Shown here piece by piece: positions 1 to 6,199 of a stretch of 8,078 nucleotides of DNA. Every line of letters begins with the position of its first letter. Position 1 is the stretch's first letter. Source of the stretch: Limnochordia bacterium (lineage in GTDB: Bacteria > Bacillota > Limnochordia > Darwinibacteriales > SLO01); NCBI GenBank assembly GCA_007132635.1, contig SLOG01000325.1:1-8078 (forward strand). The letters run 5' to 3'. The notes under the pieces were generated by a model. It was given only the letters and a program-made list of their open reading frames with translations, made no database searches and was not told the DNA's origin. Both the position numbers and the translations under genes were made by a program.

Positions 1-359
1 AAGAATGTTAGAAGCTCCTCATTACCACCCACCACGACCTCAATAATCAAGTCGTAGTTTCCGGTAGAAAGCGCCACATACCTGACCTCTGCCATATCCC
101 CTAAGGCCTTGGTGATATCCTCAATACGACTGCGCTCGACCTTCATCCCTACGATGGCCACGGTATTCATACCAACCTTGAAAGGGTCGGTTACGCCGAC
201 AATCTGCAGGACTCTATCATCCATTAGTCGGCTGACCCGCCGACGTACGGTCCCCTCTGCTAGCCCTAGTCGATTCGCTATTGTAAGAAAGGGCATCCGC
301 CCATCGTTCTGAAGAAGCTTGATAATCTGGCGATCCGTATCATCCAACTGATGTGGCAT
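1..359 (-). CDS. Lrp/AsnC family transcriptional regulator, partial (C-terminus beyond window)
   Basis: Translating the minus strand from ATG at 359 gives 119 codons that run off the left edge. The protein begins MPHQLDDTDRQIIKLLQNDG, the typical first helix of the Lrp/AsnC winged helix-turn-helix. A recognition helix (LAEGTVRRRVSRL, about residues 33-45) follows, then VGVTDPFKVGMNTVA, which leads into the RAM (ligand-binding, oligomerisation) domain with its STGNYDL turn. About 30 residues of a normal 150-residue family member lie outside the window. A Shine-Dalgarno GGGAGG (368-373) stands 8 nt before the ATG and fixes the start. Family members bind DNA as dimers or higher oligomers and usually sense amino acids; the ligand and targets here cannot be read from sequence. 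It lies 109 nt downstream of a second Lrp-type gene and shares roughly 40-45% of positions with it by eye, so the two are paralogues but not a recent duplication. Confidence 0.9.
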   Translation of the reverse strand, partial: MPHQLDDTDRQIIKLLQNDGRMPFLTIANRLGLAEGTVRRRVSRLMDDRVLQIVGVTDPFKVGMNTVAIVGMKVERSRIEDITKALGDMAEVRYVALSTGNYDLIIEVVVGGNEELLTF

Positions 360-468
360 CGCGACAACCTCCCTTTTCAAGCCTGCGGAATCTCTCCCTT
401 TTTCCTCCGCGAGTGTATCACGGTCCAGTCCATAGGCACTCGTGAAGTGGGTAAAAACAGAAACCTTC

Positions 469-927
469 CTACGACTCCTTGAACGGACTCCAATTGTGAA
501 TCTGCTTGTGGATTCTAAGGACAATTGAAGTCTCTGTACTGACGATCCCTTCGACGCTAGGGAGTTCGTTGTTGAGCAGTTGAATAAGCCTCTCGCTATT
601 TGGCAAGACAACCATAGCAACCAAATCGTGTGATCCAGTGGTGACAACCAAGTAATGTATTATGGGAATGTTCCGTAATTCCCGGATGACCGACTCGATC
701 ATCCCACGTTTGACATCAAACCACAGAAACGCTACGGTATTCAAACCAACGCGAAATGGATCTGTAATCCCGACGGTTCGAAAAACACCGTTTTCTTCCA
801 GACGACGTACTCGTTTGCGAATGGTACCTTCGGAAACTCCAAGCTCAGCGGCAAGGGTAACGTAATTCGCTCGCCCGTCCTCCTGTAGAAATGAGAGAAT
901 CTGTTTGTCTAAGTCGTCAAGGCTCAT
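469..927 (-). CDS. Lrp/AsnC family transcriptional regulator
   Basis: A 152-residue protein of normal Lrp/AsnC length. Residues 1-60 form the winged helix-turn-helix: LDDLDKQILSFLQEDGR, then the recognition helix VSEGTIRKRVRRLEENGV at about 31-48. Residues about 65-145 form the RAM domain, with the conserved TTGSHDL turn at 96-102 and a final strand in STETSIVLRIHK. The ATG at 927 has GGGAGGG (938-944) 10 nt upstream. Both DNA-binding and effector-binding domains look complete, so this should be a functional DNA-binding regulator of the feast/famine type; effector and operator are unknown. The gene is 160 nt downstream of the carboxypeptidase gene, a larger gap than any upstream in the window, so it probably starts a new transcription unit. 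I considered the Lrp-like siroheme decarboxylases (AhbA/AhbB, NirD/L). Their characteristic N-terminal sequence is not evident, so a regulator is the better call. Confidence 0.93.
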   Translation of the reverse strand: MSLDDLDKQILSFLQEDGRANYVTLAAELGVSEGTIRKRVRRLEENGVFRTVGITDPFRVGLNTVAFLWFDVKRGMIESVIRELRNIPIIHYLVVTTGSHDLVAMVVLPNSERLIQLLNNELPSVEGIVSTETSIVLRIHKQIHNWSPFKES

Positions 928-974
928 AACCGCTTTTCCCTCCCGAACCGCCTTCCAACGGCTAATAACGAGCT

Positions 975-1004
975 AGTACAACCAGACTTCTACGAAAATC
1001 GCAA
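975..1004 (-). promoter_or_regulatory. Candidate sigma-A-type promoter for the Lrp pair
   Basis: On the minus strand TTGCGA (999-1004, four of six matches to TTGACA) is followed after 18 nt by TGTACT (975-980, four of six matches to TATAAT), about 50 nt before the regulator start at 927. It lies in the only gap over 100 nt between the operon end and the Lrp pair. The match is modest and could be chance; no operator palindrome is obvious. Confidence 0.25.
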
Positions 1005-1036
1005 AAACCCTCTTCCCACAAATCAGCGAATCCGAC

Positions 1037-1084
1037 AAAAAGAAGCCTTCGGAGAGGATAACCAACTCCCAAAAGACCCCTTCT
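1037..1084 (-). terminator. Weak candidate intrinsic terminator after the carboxypeptidase gene
   Basis: Just past the TAA stop at 1088-1090, the minus strand can form an outer stem AGAAG/CTTCT (1080-1084 with 1041-1045) and an inner stem GGAG/CTCC (1066-1069 with 1051-1054), separated by unequal internal loops. A run of five T on the minus strand (1041-1037), beginning with the last base of the outer stem, closes it. The position suits an operon end, but the stem is interrupted and its stability is doubtful. Confidence 0.25.
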
Positions 1085-1087
1085 CCC

Positions 1088-2230
1088 TTATCGACGTACT
1101 AGCTGCTGAAAGAACAGGATTAGCGAATCGACGGCTCGCCGCAAGAGACCTCCTTGATCAACCGCTTCTGCAGCCGTTAGCGAAATCGAATGGAAAATCT
1201 GTCCATCGTGCACAGCGACAAGTGTGCCTACGTGTTGGCCAACCTGGAGAGGCGCCGTCAACGAGTCGATGTTCACGTTTAACTGCAGACTGTTTAAGGT
1301 GCCTCGCGGAATACTCAGCGATGTCTCGCTAGGCTGAATCAGCACTGACTGCTGCTTGCCTTTATAAACACGCGCTTCGCGCTGAGGCAGGAGCTCTGAC
1401 AAGGAAACCCTCTCGAAACTGCGAAACCCGTAATCCAGCAAACGCACGGCATCACTCTCGCGATCTCTTTCGCTTGAAGCCCCTAAGACGACAGCAATCA
1501 AGCGCCGGCCCTCGCGTTCGGCTGTAGCGACCAGGTTGTACCCTGAAGCACTCAAAAAACCAGTCTTAAGCCCATCTGTTCCCTCGTAACGGCGCAGCAG
1601 TCCGTTGCGGTTGTTTTGAACTATAGGCTCCGTCCGAGAACGCGGTTGGTAACCATACGATAATCGGCGATGATACTCAAGAGCAACAGGATGGTCTTGG
1701 ATATACTGCCGGATCAGCTTCACTAGATCCTCCGCATTGACGCGGTTTTCATCACTAAGGCCGTGTACATCCGCGAAGCGAAGGTTGAGACCCATTTCTG
1801 AAGCTTTGTCATTCATCCAACGGACATATAACTCTTCTGTTCCAGCCAAAGCTTCCGCTAATGCGACACAGGCATCGTTTCCTGACACAACAGCAACACC
1901 ATACAAGAGTTCCTCAATGGTCACTGTTTCGCCTATCTCGAGAAACATCTGCGAACCGCCCATACGCCACGCTCGTTCACTAACGACTACAGTGTCGAAA
2001 AGACTAACACGACCATCAGCCAGATGGTCGAAGGCCACATACATGGTCATGATTTTGACAATACTAGCCGGGACCCACTCGGTCGCAGGATTCTGTGAAA
2101 AAAGCACCTGTCCGGAGTCGAAGTCATACAGCAAGCCCACCTCAGCTGTCACCGCAAACGGCTGCCCTACAGCACTCCCGGGAGCCGTCAACACCAACAG
2201 ACAAAACACGACAATCCATAGACCTTTCAT
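1088..2230 (-). CDS. D-alanyl-D-alanine carboxypeptidase (penicillin-binding protein 5 / DacA-DacF family)
   Basis: A 380-residue secreted serine peptidase (family S11) that removes the terminal D-alanine from peptidoglycan stem peptides and so limits cross-linking. Residues 1-20 are a signal peptide with a hydrophobic core and a plausible cleavage after GSA. All three active-site motifs are present: SIVK at 56-59 (nucleophile S56, general base K59), SGN at 116-118, and KTG at 222-224 within GTDGLKTGFLSASG. Residues about 265-355 match the all-beta PBP5 C-terminal domain, and the last 20 residues (LLRRAVDSLILFFQQLVRR) look like the amphipathic membrane anchor of this family. The ATG shares its A with the TAA stop of yraN (TAATG), and AAGGGAG lies 7 nt upstream, so translation is probably coupled. 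DacF-like proteins act in sporulation in some Bacillota, but sequence alone cannot tell a vegetative from a sporulation enzyme here. Confidence 0.95.
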   Translation of the reverse strand: MKGLWIVVFCLLVLTAPGSAVGQPFAVTAEVGLLYDFDSGQVLFSQNPATEWVPASIVKIMTMYVAFDHLADGRVSLFDTVVVSERAWRMGGSQMFLEIGETVTIEELLYGVAVVSGNDACVALAEALAGTEELYVRWMNDKASEMGLNLRFADVHGLSDENRVNAEDLVKLIRQYIQDHPVALEYHRRLSYGYQPRSRTEPIVQNNRNGLLRRYEGTDGLKTGFLSASGYNLVATAEREGRRLIAVVLGASSERDRESDAVRLLDYGFRSFERVSLSELLPQREARVYKGKQQSVLIQPSETSLSIPRGTLNSLQLNVNIDSLTAPLQVGQHVGTLVAVHDGQIFHSISLTAAEAVDQGGLLRRAVDSLILFFQQLVRR

Positions 2231-2556
2231 TAGAAAGCTCCCTTCAACCAGGAAATACGGTCACCCAGAATCCCAACAACATCAAACCTACAGTCTGTCG
2301 TCGTCCCTTGTTTAGCTAGATACACAGCGGCAAGCCGACGAATCCGTTCCTGCTTACTAGTGTTCACAGACTCAGCGGGCAGTCCCATCACATCGCTCGA
2401 ACGGTACTTCACCTCAACGAACACCAAGGTCGCTCCGTCTTCCATGACTAGATCAATCTCGCCAAAGCGCAATCGCCAGTTTTTCTCTCGCAGACGCAGC
2501 CCTTGCTGTTCTAAGAACCGACAGGCAGCGTCCTCATATTCTCTCCCCCTGGCCAT
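2230..2556 (-). CDS. yraN: YraN family protein (UPF0102), endonuclease-fold
   Basis: A 108-residue cytoplasmic protein, close to the usual 115-125 residues of UPF0102. It opens with GREYEDAACRFLEQQG and continues through KNWRLRFGEIDLV to LVFVEVKYR, the signature of the family. D35, E48 and K50 are placed like the acidic and lysine residues of the PD-(D/E)xK nuclease fold, which is why the family is thought to be nuclease-related; its cellular role is not established. Position next to rnhB is common in bacteria, here with one HD-GYP gene between. The ATG lies one base after the TAA stop of the HD-GYP gene, with GGAGGTG 10 nt upstream inside that gene. Its own stop overlaps the next ATG by one base. 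Confidence 0.93.
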   Translation of the reverse strand: MARGREYEDAACRFLEQQGLRLREKNWRLRFGEIDLVMEDGATLVFVEVKYRSSDVMGLPAESVNTSKQERIRRLAAVYLAKQGTTTDCRFDVVGILGDRISWLKGAF

Positions 2557-2557
2557 A

Positions 2558-3619
2558 TTATGTGAGCACCTCCGCCACTTTCAAGTATTGCTCTTTGGCC
2601 AAATCTACTTCCGCAGGGGCAGGCAGTTTACGGCCATCAGCCTGGTACAGCACCCGCACCACAGGCCTATATGTGTCACGATGGTTGGTATCGATTACCA
2701 CACCGACCTCGTAGTTGTTCAGCCGCACCAATGTACCAACGGGATATGGCGTCACCGTATCCAGCAGCAGAGCGGCTGCTTTGGGGTCAAACTGTATGTT
2801 GGTCAGCTGCCGTACAACACGTAGCGCCTCCGCCGGCGCCATGCCCGGACGATAAACACGCTCTGATGTCATAGCATCATAGGCATCCGCAACTCCCGCG
2901 ATCCGGCCCAAAAAACTGACCTGATCGCCTTGCAGCCCTCGCGGATACCCTTTCCCATTAGGCCGCTCATGGTGTTGAAAAGCCACATGGCATGCCGCAA
3001 GTGAGAGACTCTTGTTTTGACGTAGAATATCAAACCCATAAGACGGGTGCTTTCTCACTTCCTGCATTTCTTCATCGGAAAGCCCTCCGGGTTTCGTGAT
3101 GATTTGCTCCGGTATCTCGGTCTTACCTACATCGTGCAGAATGGCTCCCATGGCCAGTTCTTTCAGGTTCAATTCATTTAGACCACTGCGCAGTCCCATG
3201 ATCACGGATAGGACACAAACATTAACTGAATGACCGAAGGTGTAGCCGTCATATGTTCGAATCTCAGTCAAGTTTAGCGCGACATTTGGATTCCGTGAGA
3301 TCTCGTCAATGATACTATTCACAGGTTGGCTCACAGCTGCCACATCAAACGTTCGACCAACCTGAATAGACTTAAATGCATCACGAATACTGCCAACAGC
3401 CTGTTGGCGAGTCTTCTCGGAAATCACTTCTGGGATCACTAGGTCCTCGGTTTCCGACTCACCGATATACAAACCCGGAATTCCCACTCGCTTAAGACGG
3501 GTGATGTATGTCGGTGTCAGTTCGACACCAGCGCTCAGCAGAACCTGTCCCGTCTCGGCATAGAGCGGTCGTGCGAGCCGCATCGAAGGCTGCAGTTGAT
3601 CAATTGGGCAAAATCTCAT
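2558..3619 (-). CDS. HD-GYP domain protein, probable cyclic-dinucleotide phosphodiesterase
   Basis: A 353-residue soluble protein with no membrane segment. Residues 1-60 form a small N-terminal domain (MRFCPIDQLQPSMRLARPLY...) common in Bacillota HD-GYP proteins. The HD-GYP hydrolase spans about 120-290: H130 (GHSVNV), H162-D163 with G165-K166 (ILHDVGK), H191 (KHPSYG), H216-H217, and HHERPNGKGYP with the GYP at 224-226, then D246 in VADAYDAMTS. All expected metal ligands are present, so it is probably active, most likely on cyclic di-GMP; related proteins cleave cGAMP. The usual HHExxDGxGYP has N instead of the first D. Residues about 291-353 are a beta-rich C-terminal extension (YPVGTLVRLNNYEVGVVID) often seen in this subgroup. 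It starts in an ATGA overlap with rnhB and is one base from yraN, so it is a firm member of this housekeeping operon. Its substrate and output are not known. Confidence 0.93.
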   Translation of the reverse strand: MRFCPIDQLQPSMRLARPLYAETGQVLLSAGVELTPTYITRLKRVGIPGLYIGESETEDLVIPEVISEKTRQQAVGSIRDAFKSIQVGRTFDVAAVSQPVNSIIDEISRNPNVALNLTEIRTYDGYTFGHSVNVCVLSVIMGLRSGLNELNLKELAMGAILHDVGKTEIPEQIITKPGGLSDEEMQEVRKHPSYGFDILRQNKSLSLAACHVAFQHHERPNGKGYPRGLQGDQVSFLGRIAGVADAYDAMTSERVYRPGMAPAEALRVVRQLTNIQFDPKAAALLLDTVTPYPVGTLVRLNNYEVGVVIDTNHRDTYRPVVRVLYQADGRKLPAPAEVDLAKEQYLKVAEVLT

Positions 3620-4230
3620 GGCATCACACCTTCACAGACTCCCCGGAATGAACGACGATGGATTGAACTGGGGCCATACAGCCGCAGCGCCTCAAGATGA
3701 CGTTTGGTCGGATACCCTTTATGCTGCTCAAAACCGTATTGTGGATACTGCTCACTGTAGCCGACCAACAACGCATCGCGATAGACTTTTGCGACTATGC
3801 TCGCTGCTCCAATCAAATAGCAGTACAGATCGCCTTTCACTACTGCCCTCTGCGGCAGCTCTAGGTCCGGAATCGTGTCACAACCATCGACGAGACAGGA
3901 GTCTGGGGATACGGGAAGCGCCTGCAGCGCCCTCTCCATAGCGAAAAACGATGCCACCCGGATATTCAACCGGTCTATTTCCTGGGCTGAAACCACTCCG
4001 ATACCGATAGACCCGTAACGCCATATCTTTTCGCTTAAGGCAGCCCGCTTCGTAGAGGAGAGTTTCTTCGAATCACCGATCTCGGGAATCCTTTGTTCGC
4101 ATTCAAGAGGCAGAATTACAGCCGCTGCTACCACGGGTCCCGCCAAGGGCCCGCGTCCAACCTCGTCGACACCGGCGAGTCGATAGAAGCCCTTGTCCCG
4201 AAACGCCTGCTCTTCCGGGCTAAGAGGCAT
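3616..4230 (-). CDS. rnhB: Ribonuclease HII
   Basis: RNase HII cleaves the RNA strand of RNA/DNA hybrids and nicks at single ribonucleotides misincorporated into DNA. With the ATG at 4230 the protein has 204 residues, a normal length. It carries GVDEVGRGPLAGPV (catalytic D22-E23), DSKKLS (53-58), LVDG (D115), VVKGD (D134), ASIVAKVYRD and the C-terminal YGFEQHKGYPTKRHLE and GPSSIHRRSF. The four catalytic acidic residues are all present. An in-frame ATG exists upstream at 4320 (234 residues), but it has no Shine-Dalgarno, lies 101 nt inside rbgA, and its extra 30 residues (Arg/Ala/Gly rich) look like an alternate frame of the rbgA tail. The ATG at 4230 has GAGG 9 nt upstream and overlaps rbgA by only 11 nt. 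The stop overlaps the HD-GYP start as ATGA. Confidence 0.94.
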   Translation of the reverse strand: MPLSPEEQAFRDKGFYRLAGVDEVGRGPLAGPVVAAAVILPLECEQRIPEIGDSKKLSSTKRAALSEKIWRYGSIGIGVVSAQEIDRLNIRVASFFAMERALQALPVSPDSCLVDGCDTIPDLELPQRAVVKGDLYCYLIGAASIVAKVYRDALLVGYSEQYPQYGFEQHKGYPTKRHLEALRLYGPSSIHRRSFRGVCEGVMP

Positions 4231-5068
4231 CGGTGCCTGCCTCGCTGCCAGACGACGCCTCTTCCTTCTTTGGGGGCCATTCGAGGCTAACTCTCCCCCA
4301 CTGCCCGCGGCGAAATTCATTGATGATCAAAAAGGCGGCTTTCTCCCGATCGACTGTGCCGCCGCTCTGCAGACATCCTCGCCGCTCTCCAATCGCGGTG
4401 AGCAGATCTGACGCCCCCTCATCGATTTGGTACCGCTCCGTGATCGTGCCTGGATAGCGGTGGCGGACATAATGCAGGAGGTACTCTGCCGTCGGTTCCC
4501 ACTCATATAACTCATCCTTAACAGAACCAAGAAGCGCCAACCGCAAAGCCTGTTCTTGATCAGCGAACCGCGGCCACAGGACGCCTGGCGTGTCCAGAAA
4601 CTGAAGCCCGCGGCTCTTAATCCACTGCCGGCCGCGAGTAACCCCAGGCTTAGCCCCAACCTTCGCGCTTCCACGATCGGCAAGACGATTGATGAGAGAC
4701 GATTTACCCACATTCGGAATGCCGACCACGAGAACGCGCCGGTTCTTCTGTGACCGGCCACCCATTTCGCGAATCGCTCTCACCAATGAGCCGATAGCGT
4801 TGGCCTGCAGTACGTTGAGGGCCAGCGCATGAATGCCGCGGTCCCGAAATGCCTGAACCCATTGACGGGTGCAGTCTGGATCTGCCAGATCTTCCTTAGT
4901 CAAAACGGTGATAGTCTTTTTCTCCTTTGGGAACTCGAGCTCGGGGTTAATGGTGCTCTGAGGCGCCCTCGCATCAGCCAGGACGACGATCACGTCCACC
5001 AGTTTCAGCGACTCGAGAATTTCCCTCTTCGCTTTCGCCATGTGACCGGGATACCACTGGATAACCAT
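4220..5068 (-). CDS. rbgA: Ribosome biogenesis GTPase RbgA (YlqF)
   Basis: A circularly permuted GTPase that acts late in 50S subunit assembly in Gram-positive bacteria. The 282 residues equal the length of the Bacillus subtilis protein. The N-terminus MVIQWYPGHMAKAKRE is the family hallmark. The motifs come in permuted order: G4 TKED (57-60), then G1 GIPNVGKSS (116-124), G2 around T144 (PGVTRGRQW), and G3 DTPG (159-162). G4 has T where most family members have N; TKxD also occurs in other active GTPases, so this need not impair binding. After about residue 170 comes the helical rRNA-binding domain. The ATG at 5068 has GGGGGAGG (5075-5082) 6 nt upstream; an in-frame TTG at 5089 lies upstream of and runs into this Shine-Dalgarno and is rejected. 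It sits between lepB and rnhB, a common order in Bacillota. Confidence 0.96.
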   Translation of the reverse strand: MVIQWYPGHMAKAKREILESLKLVDVIVVLADARAPQSTINPELEFPKEKKTITVLTKEDLADPDCTRQWVQAFRDRGIHALALNVLQANAIGSLVRAIREMGGRSQKNRRVLVVGIPNVGKSSLINRLADRGSAKVGAKPGVTRGRQWIKSRGLQFLDTPGVLWPRFADQEQALRLALLGSVKDELYEWEPTAEYLLHYVRHRYPGTITERYQIDEGASDLLTAIGERRGCLQSGGTVDREKAAFLIINEFRRGQWGRVSLEWPPKKEEASSGSEAGTDAS

Positions 5069-5125
5069 CAGAAACCTCCCCCTACCCAAATCAAGCGGAG
5101 CAAAGCGGAAAAAACCAACACTTTC

Positions 5126-5686
5126 TTAAAGATCCCTAAGCTCATCGGGCACGCGCACCACGCCTGCCTCCACGACAGGCCAGTAAAGTAACAATGCTCT
5201 CCCGACGATCAAGCCGCGCGGGACGAAGCTCACATCAGGGTAACGGCTGTCATCACTGTTCCTGCGGTTATCCCCTAACACAAAGTAGCTGTCTGCAGGA
5301 ACAACAACCGGTCCATAATCTCGCGTATAGGCACCATAGGTCGGACCGTTGATGTATTCCTCCACTAGCCGATGTCCATTCACGAAGAGCTGACCTTCCT
5401 TAATCAAAATCTCGTCGCCGGGCAACCCCATCACGCGTTTGATAAACCGGCGGCGCGGGTCTGTCGGGTATTGAAAGACGATTATGTCACCAATGGCCGG
5501 GTCCCGAAAACGGAATGAGAGTTTGTCAACCATAAGGCGCTGGCCGTCCGTAAGAGACGGCTCCATCGAACTCCCCTGAACAAGAAACGACTGCGCGACG
5601 AAGGTAATTATGAATAAGGCCAAAACGACGGCAACGACAAACGCTTCAATGTACTCACGAATCTCCGATGCCCTCACAGTAAACAT
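5126..5686 (-). CDS. lepB: Type I signal peptidase
   Basis: A membrane-bound serine peptidase that removes signal peptides from exported proteins, possibly including the carboxypeptidase encoded downstream. The 186 residues match the small single-anchor signal peptidases of Gram-positive bacteria. Residues about 13-33 form one transmembrane segment (YIEAFVVAVVLALFIITFV), after which the enzyme faces outside. The catalytic serine is S40 in GSSMEPS, and the general-base lysine is K83 in RRRFIKRVMGLPGD. The conserved GDNRRNSDDSR (138-148) follows. The ATG at 5686 has GGAGG 6 nt upstream within the GA-rich tract 5688-5697. A GTG at 5707 in the same frame lies upstream of that ribosome binding site and is rejected. 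Eighty-six nt separate it from rplS, with a strong hairpin between. There is a 57-nt gap to rbgA without an evident terminator. Confidence 0.96.
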   Translation of the reverse strand: MFTVRASEIREYIEAFVVAVVLALFIITFVAQSFLVQGSSMEPSLTDGQRLMVDKLSFRFRDPAIGDIIVFQYPTDPRRRFIKRVMGLPGDEILIKEGQLFVNGHRLVEEYINGPTYGAYTRDYGPVVVPADSYFVLGDNRRNSDDSRYPDVSFVPRGLIVGRALLLYWPVVEAGVVRVPDELRDL

Positions 5687-5743
5687 TCCCTCCCTCCACA
5701 GATACACTACAGGCTCGGCAGCAGACCTCGGGTAGATAGGGAG

Positions 5744-5770
5744 AGAAGGGAGTGAGTCCCACTCCCTTCT
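5744..5770 (-). repeat. Perfect 11-bp inverted repeat between rplS and lepB (possible terminator or mRNA stabiliser)
   Basis: Two bases after the rplS stop, the minus strand reads AGAAGGGAGTG, loop GGACT, then CACTCCCTTCT: an 11-bp stem without mismatch and a 5-nt loop. The bases that follow (CTCCCTATC) are pyrimidine-rich but not a U-tract, so a classic intrinsic terminator is unlikely on the minus strand. It may reduce read-through to lepB or protect the 3' end of the ribosomal-protein mRNA. Confidence 0.8.
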
Positions 5771-5772
5771 AA

Positions 5773-6120
5773 CTATGGACGTCTGCGCTCTTTGATTCTT
5801 GCAGCCCGTCCTGAACGCTCCCGCAGATAATACAAGCGTGCCCGTCGTACTCTGCCGTGACGGACAATCGTCACCTTATCAATTCGAGGCGAGTTGATGG
5901 GAAATGTCCGCTCAACGCCCACGCCCTGCGACACCTTGCGAACCGTGAAGCACTCGTCAATGCCACTGCCCATTCTGCGCAGCACGACACCTTCAAAAAC
6001 CTGAACTCGCTCGTTCGTTCCTTCCACGACTTTGACATGGACCTGCACTCTATCTCCAGCACGAAAATCCGGAATATCAGTGCGAAGTTGCTCTTGTTGA
6101 ATCGCATCAATCACATTCAT
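5773..6120 (-). CDS. rplS: 50S ribosomal protein L19
   Basis: A 115-residue ribosomal protein, the usual length of L19, which sits at the interface of the 50S and 30S subunits. It reads MNVIDAIQQEQLRTDIPDF, then GDRVQVHVKVVEGTNERVQVFEGVVL, GSGIDECFTVRKVSQGVGVERTFP, and ends RVRRARLYYLRERSGRAARI, all family-typical. The ATG at 6120 has a near-perfect AAAGGAGG (6129-6136). A longer in-frame start at 6165 would add 15 residues unlike any L19 and bury this ribosome binding site in coding sequence, so it is rejected. It is 62 nt downstream of trmD, the standard neighbour. Confidence 0.98.
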   Translation of the reverse strand: MNVIDAIQQEQLRTDIPDFRAGDRVQVHVKVVEGTNERVQVFEGVVLRRMGSGIDECFTVRKVSQGVGVERTFPINSPRIDKVTIVRHGRVRRARLYYLRERSGRAARIKERRRP

Positions 6121-6128
6121 AGCAAACC

Positions 6129-6136
6129 CCTCCTTT
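6129..6136 (-). promoter_or_regulatory. Ribosome binding site of rplS
   Basis: AAAGGAGG on the minus strand, 8 nt before the ATG at 6120. It is the strongest Shine-Dalgarno in the window and decides the start of rplS against the longer frame from 6165. Confidence 0.85.
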
Positions 6137-6173
6137 CCAGCATGATCTATGCACAAACGCTCCATAGTCTCTT

Positions 6174-6199
6174 ATTATAAGGTTATAAGGAGCTGTCCA
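6174..6199 (-). promoter_or_regulatory. Possible internal promoter ahead of rplS
   Basis: The minus strand has a perfect -10 hexamer TATAAT (6174-6179) in the trmD–rplS gap, preceded by TGGACA (6194-6199, five of six matches to TTGACA) in the trmD 3' end. The spacer is 14 nt, shorter than the usual 16-18, which weakens the case. The region also repeats CCTTATAA twice in tandem (6190-6175). A separate rplS promoter would let the cell make extra L19, but this is inference. Confidence 0.25.

Noticed and set aside
360..468. Possible promoter (TGATACACT) and a GCGGAG/TTCCGC stem between the two Lrp genes
   Set aside because: The -10-like TACACT has no acceptable -35 at 16-18 nt, and the six-pair stem includes a wobble pair and a 14-nt loop; neither is above chance by eye.
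1737..2315. Open plus-strand frame of 192 codons
   Set aside because: It lies opposite the carboxypeptidase and yraN genes, whose motifs are unmistakable. The translation has no recognisable domain and no ribosome binding site was evident, so it is an antisense shadow.
4327..4761. Minus-strand frame of 144 codons inside rbgA
   Set aside because: It is an alternate frame of rbgA covering the P-loop region; the rbgA frame carries all GTPase motifs.
5069..5125. Repeated CCGCTT with a T-run on the minus strand between lepB and rbgA
   Set aside because: The two copies are direct, not inverted, so they form no hairpin and do not make a terminator.
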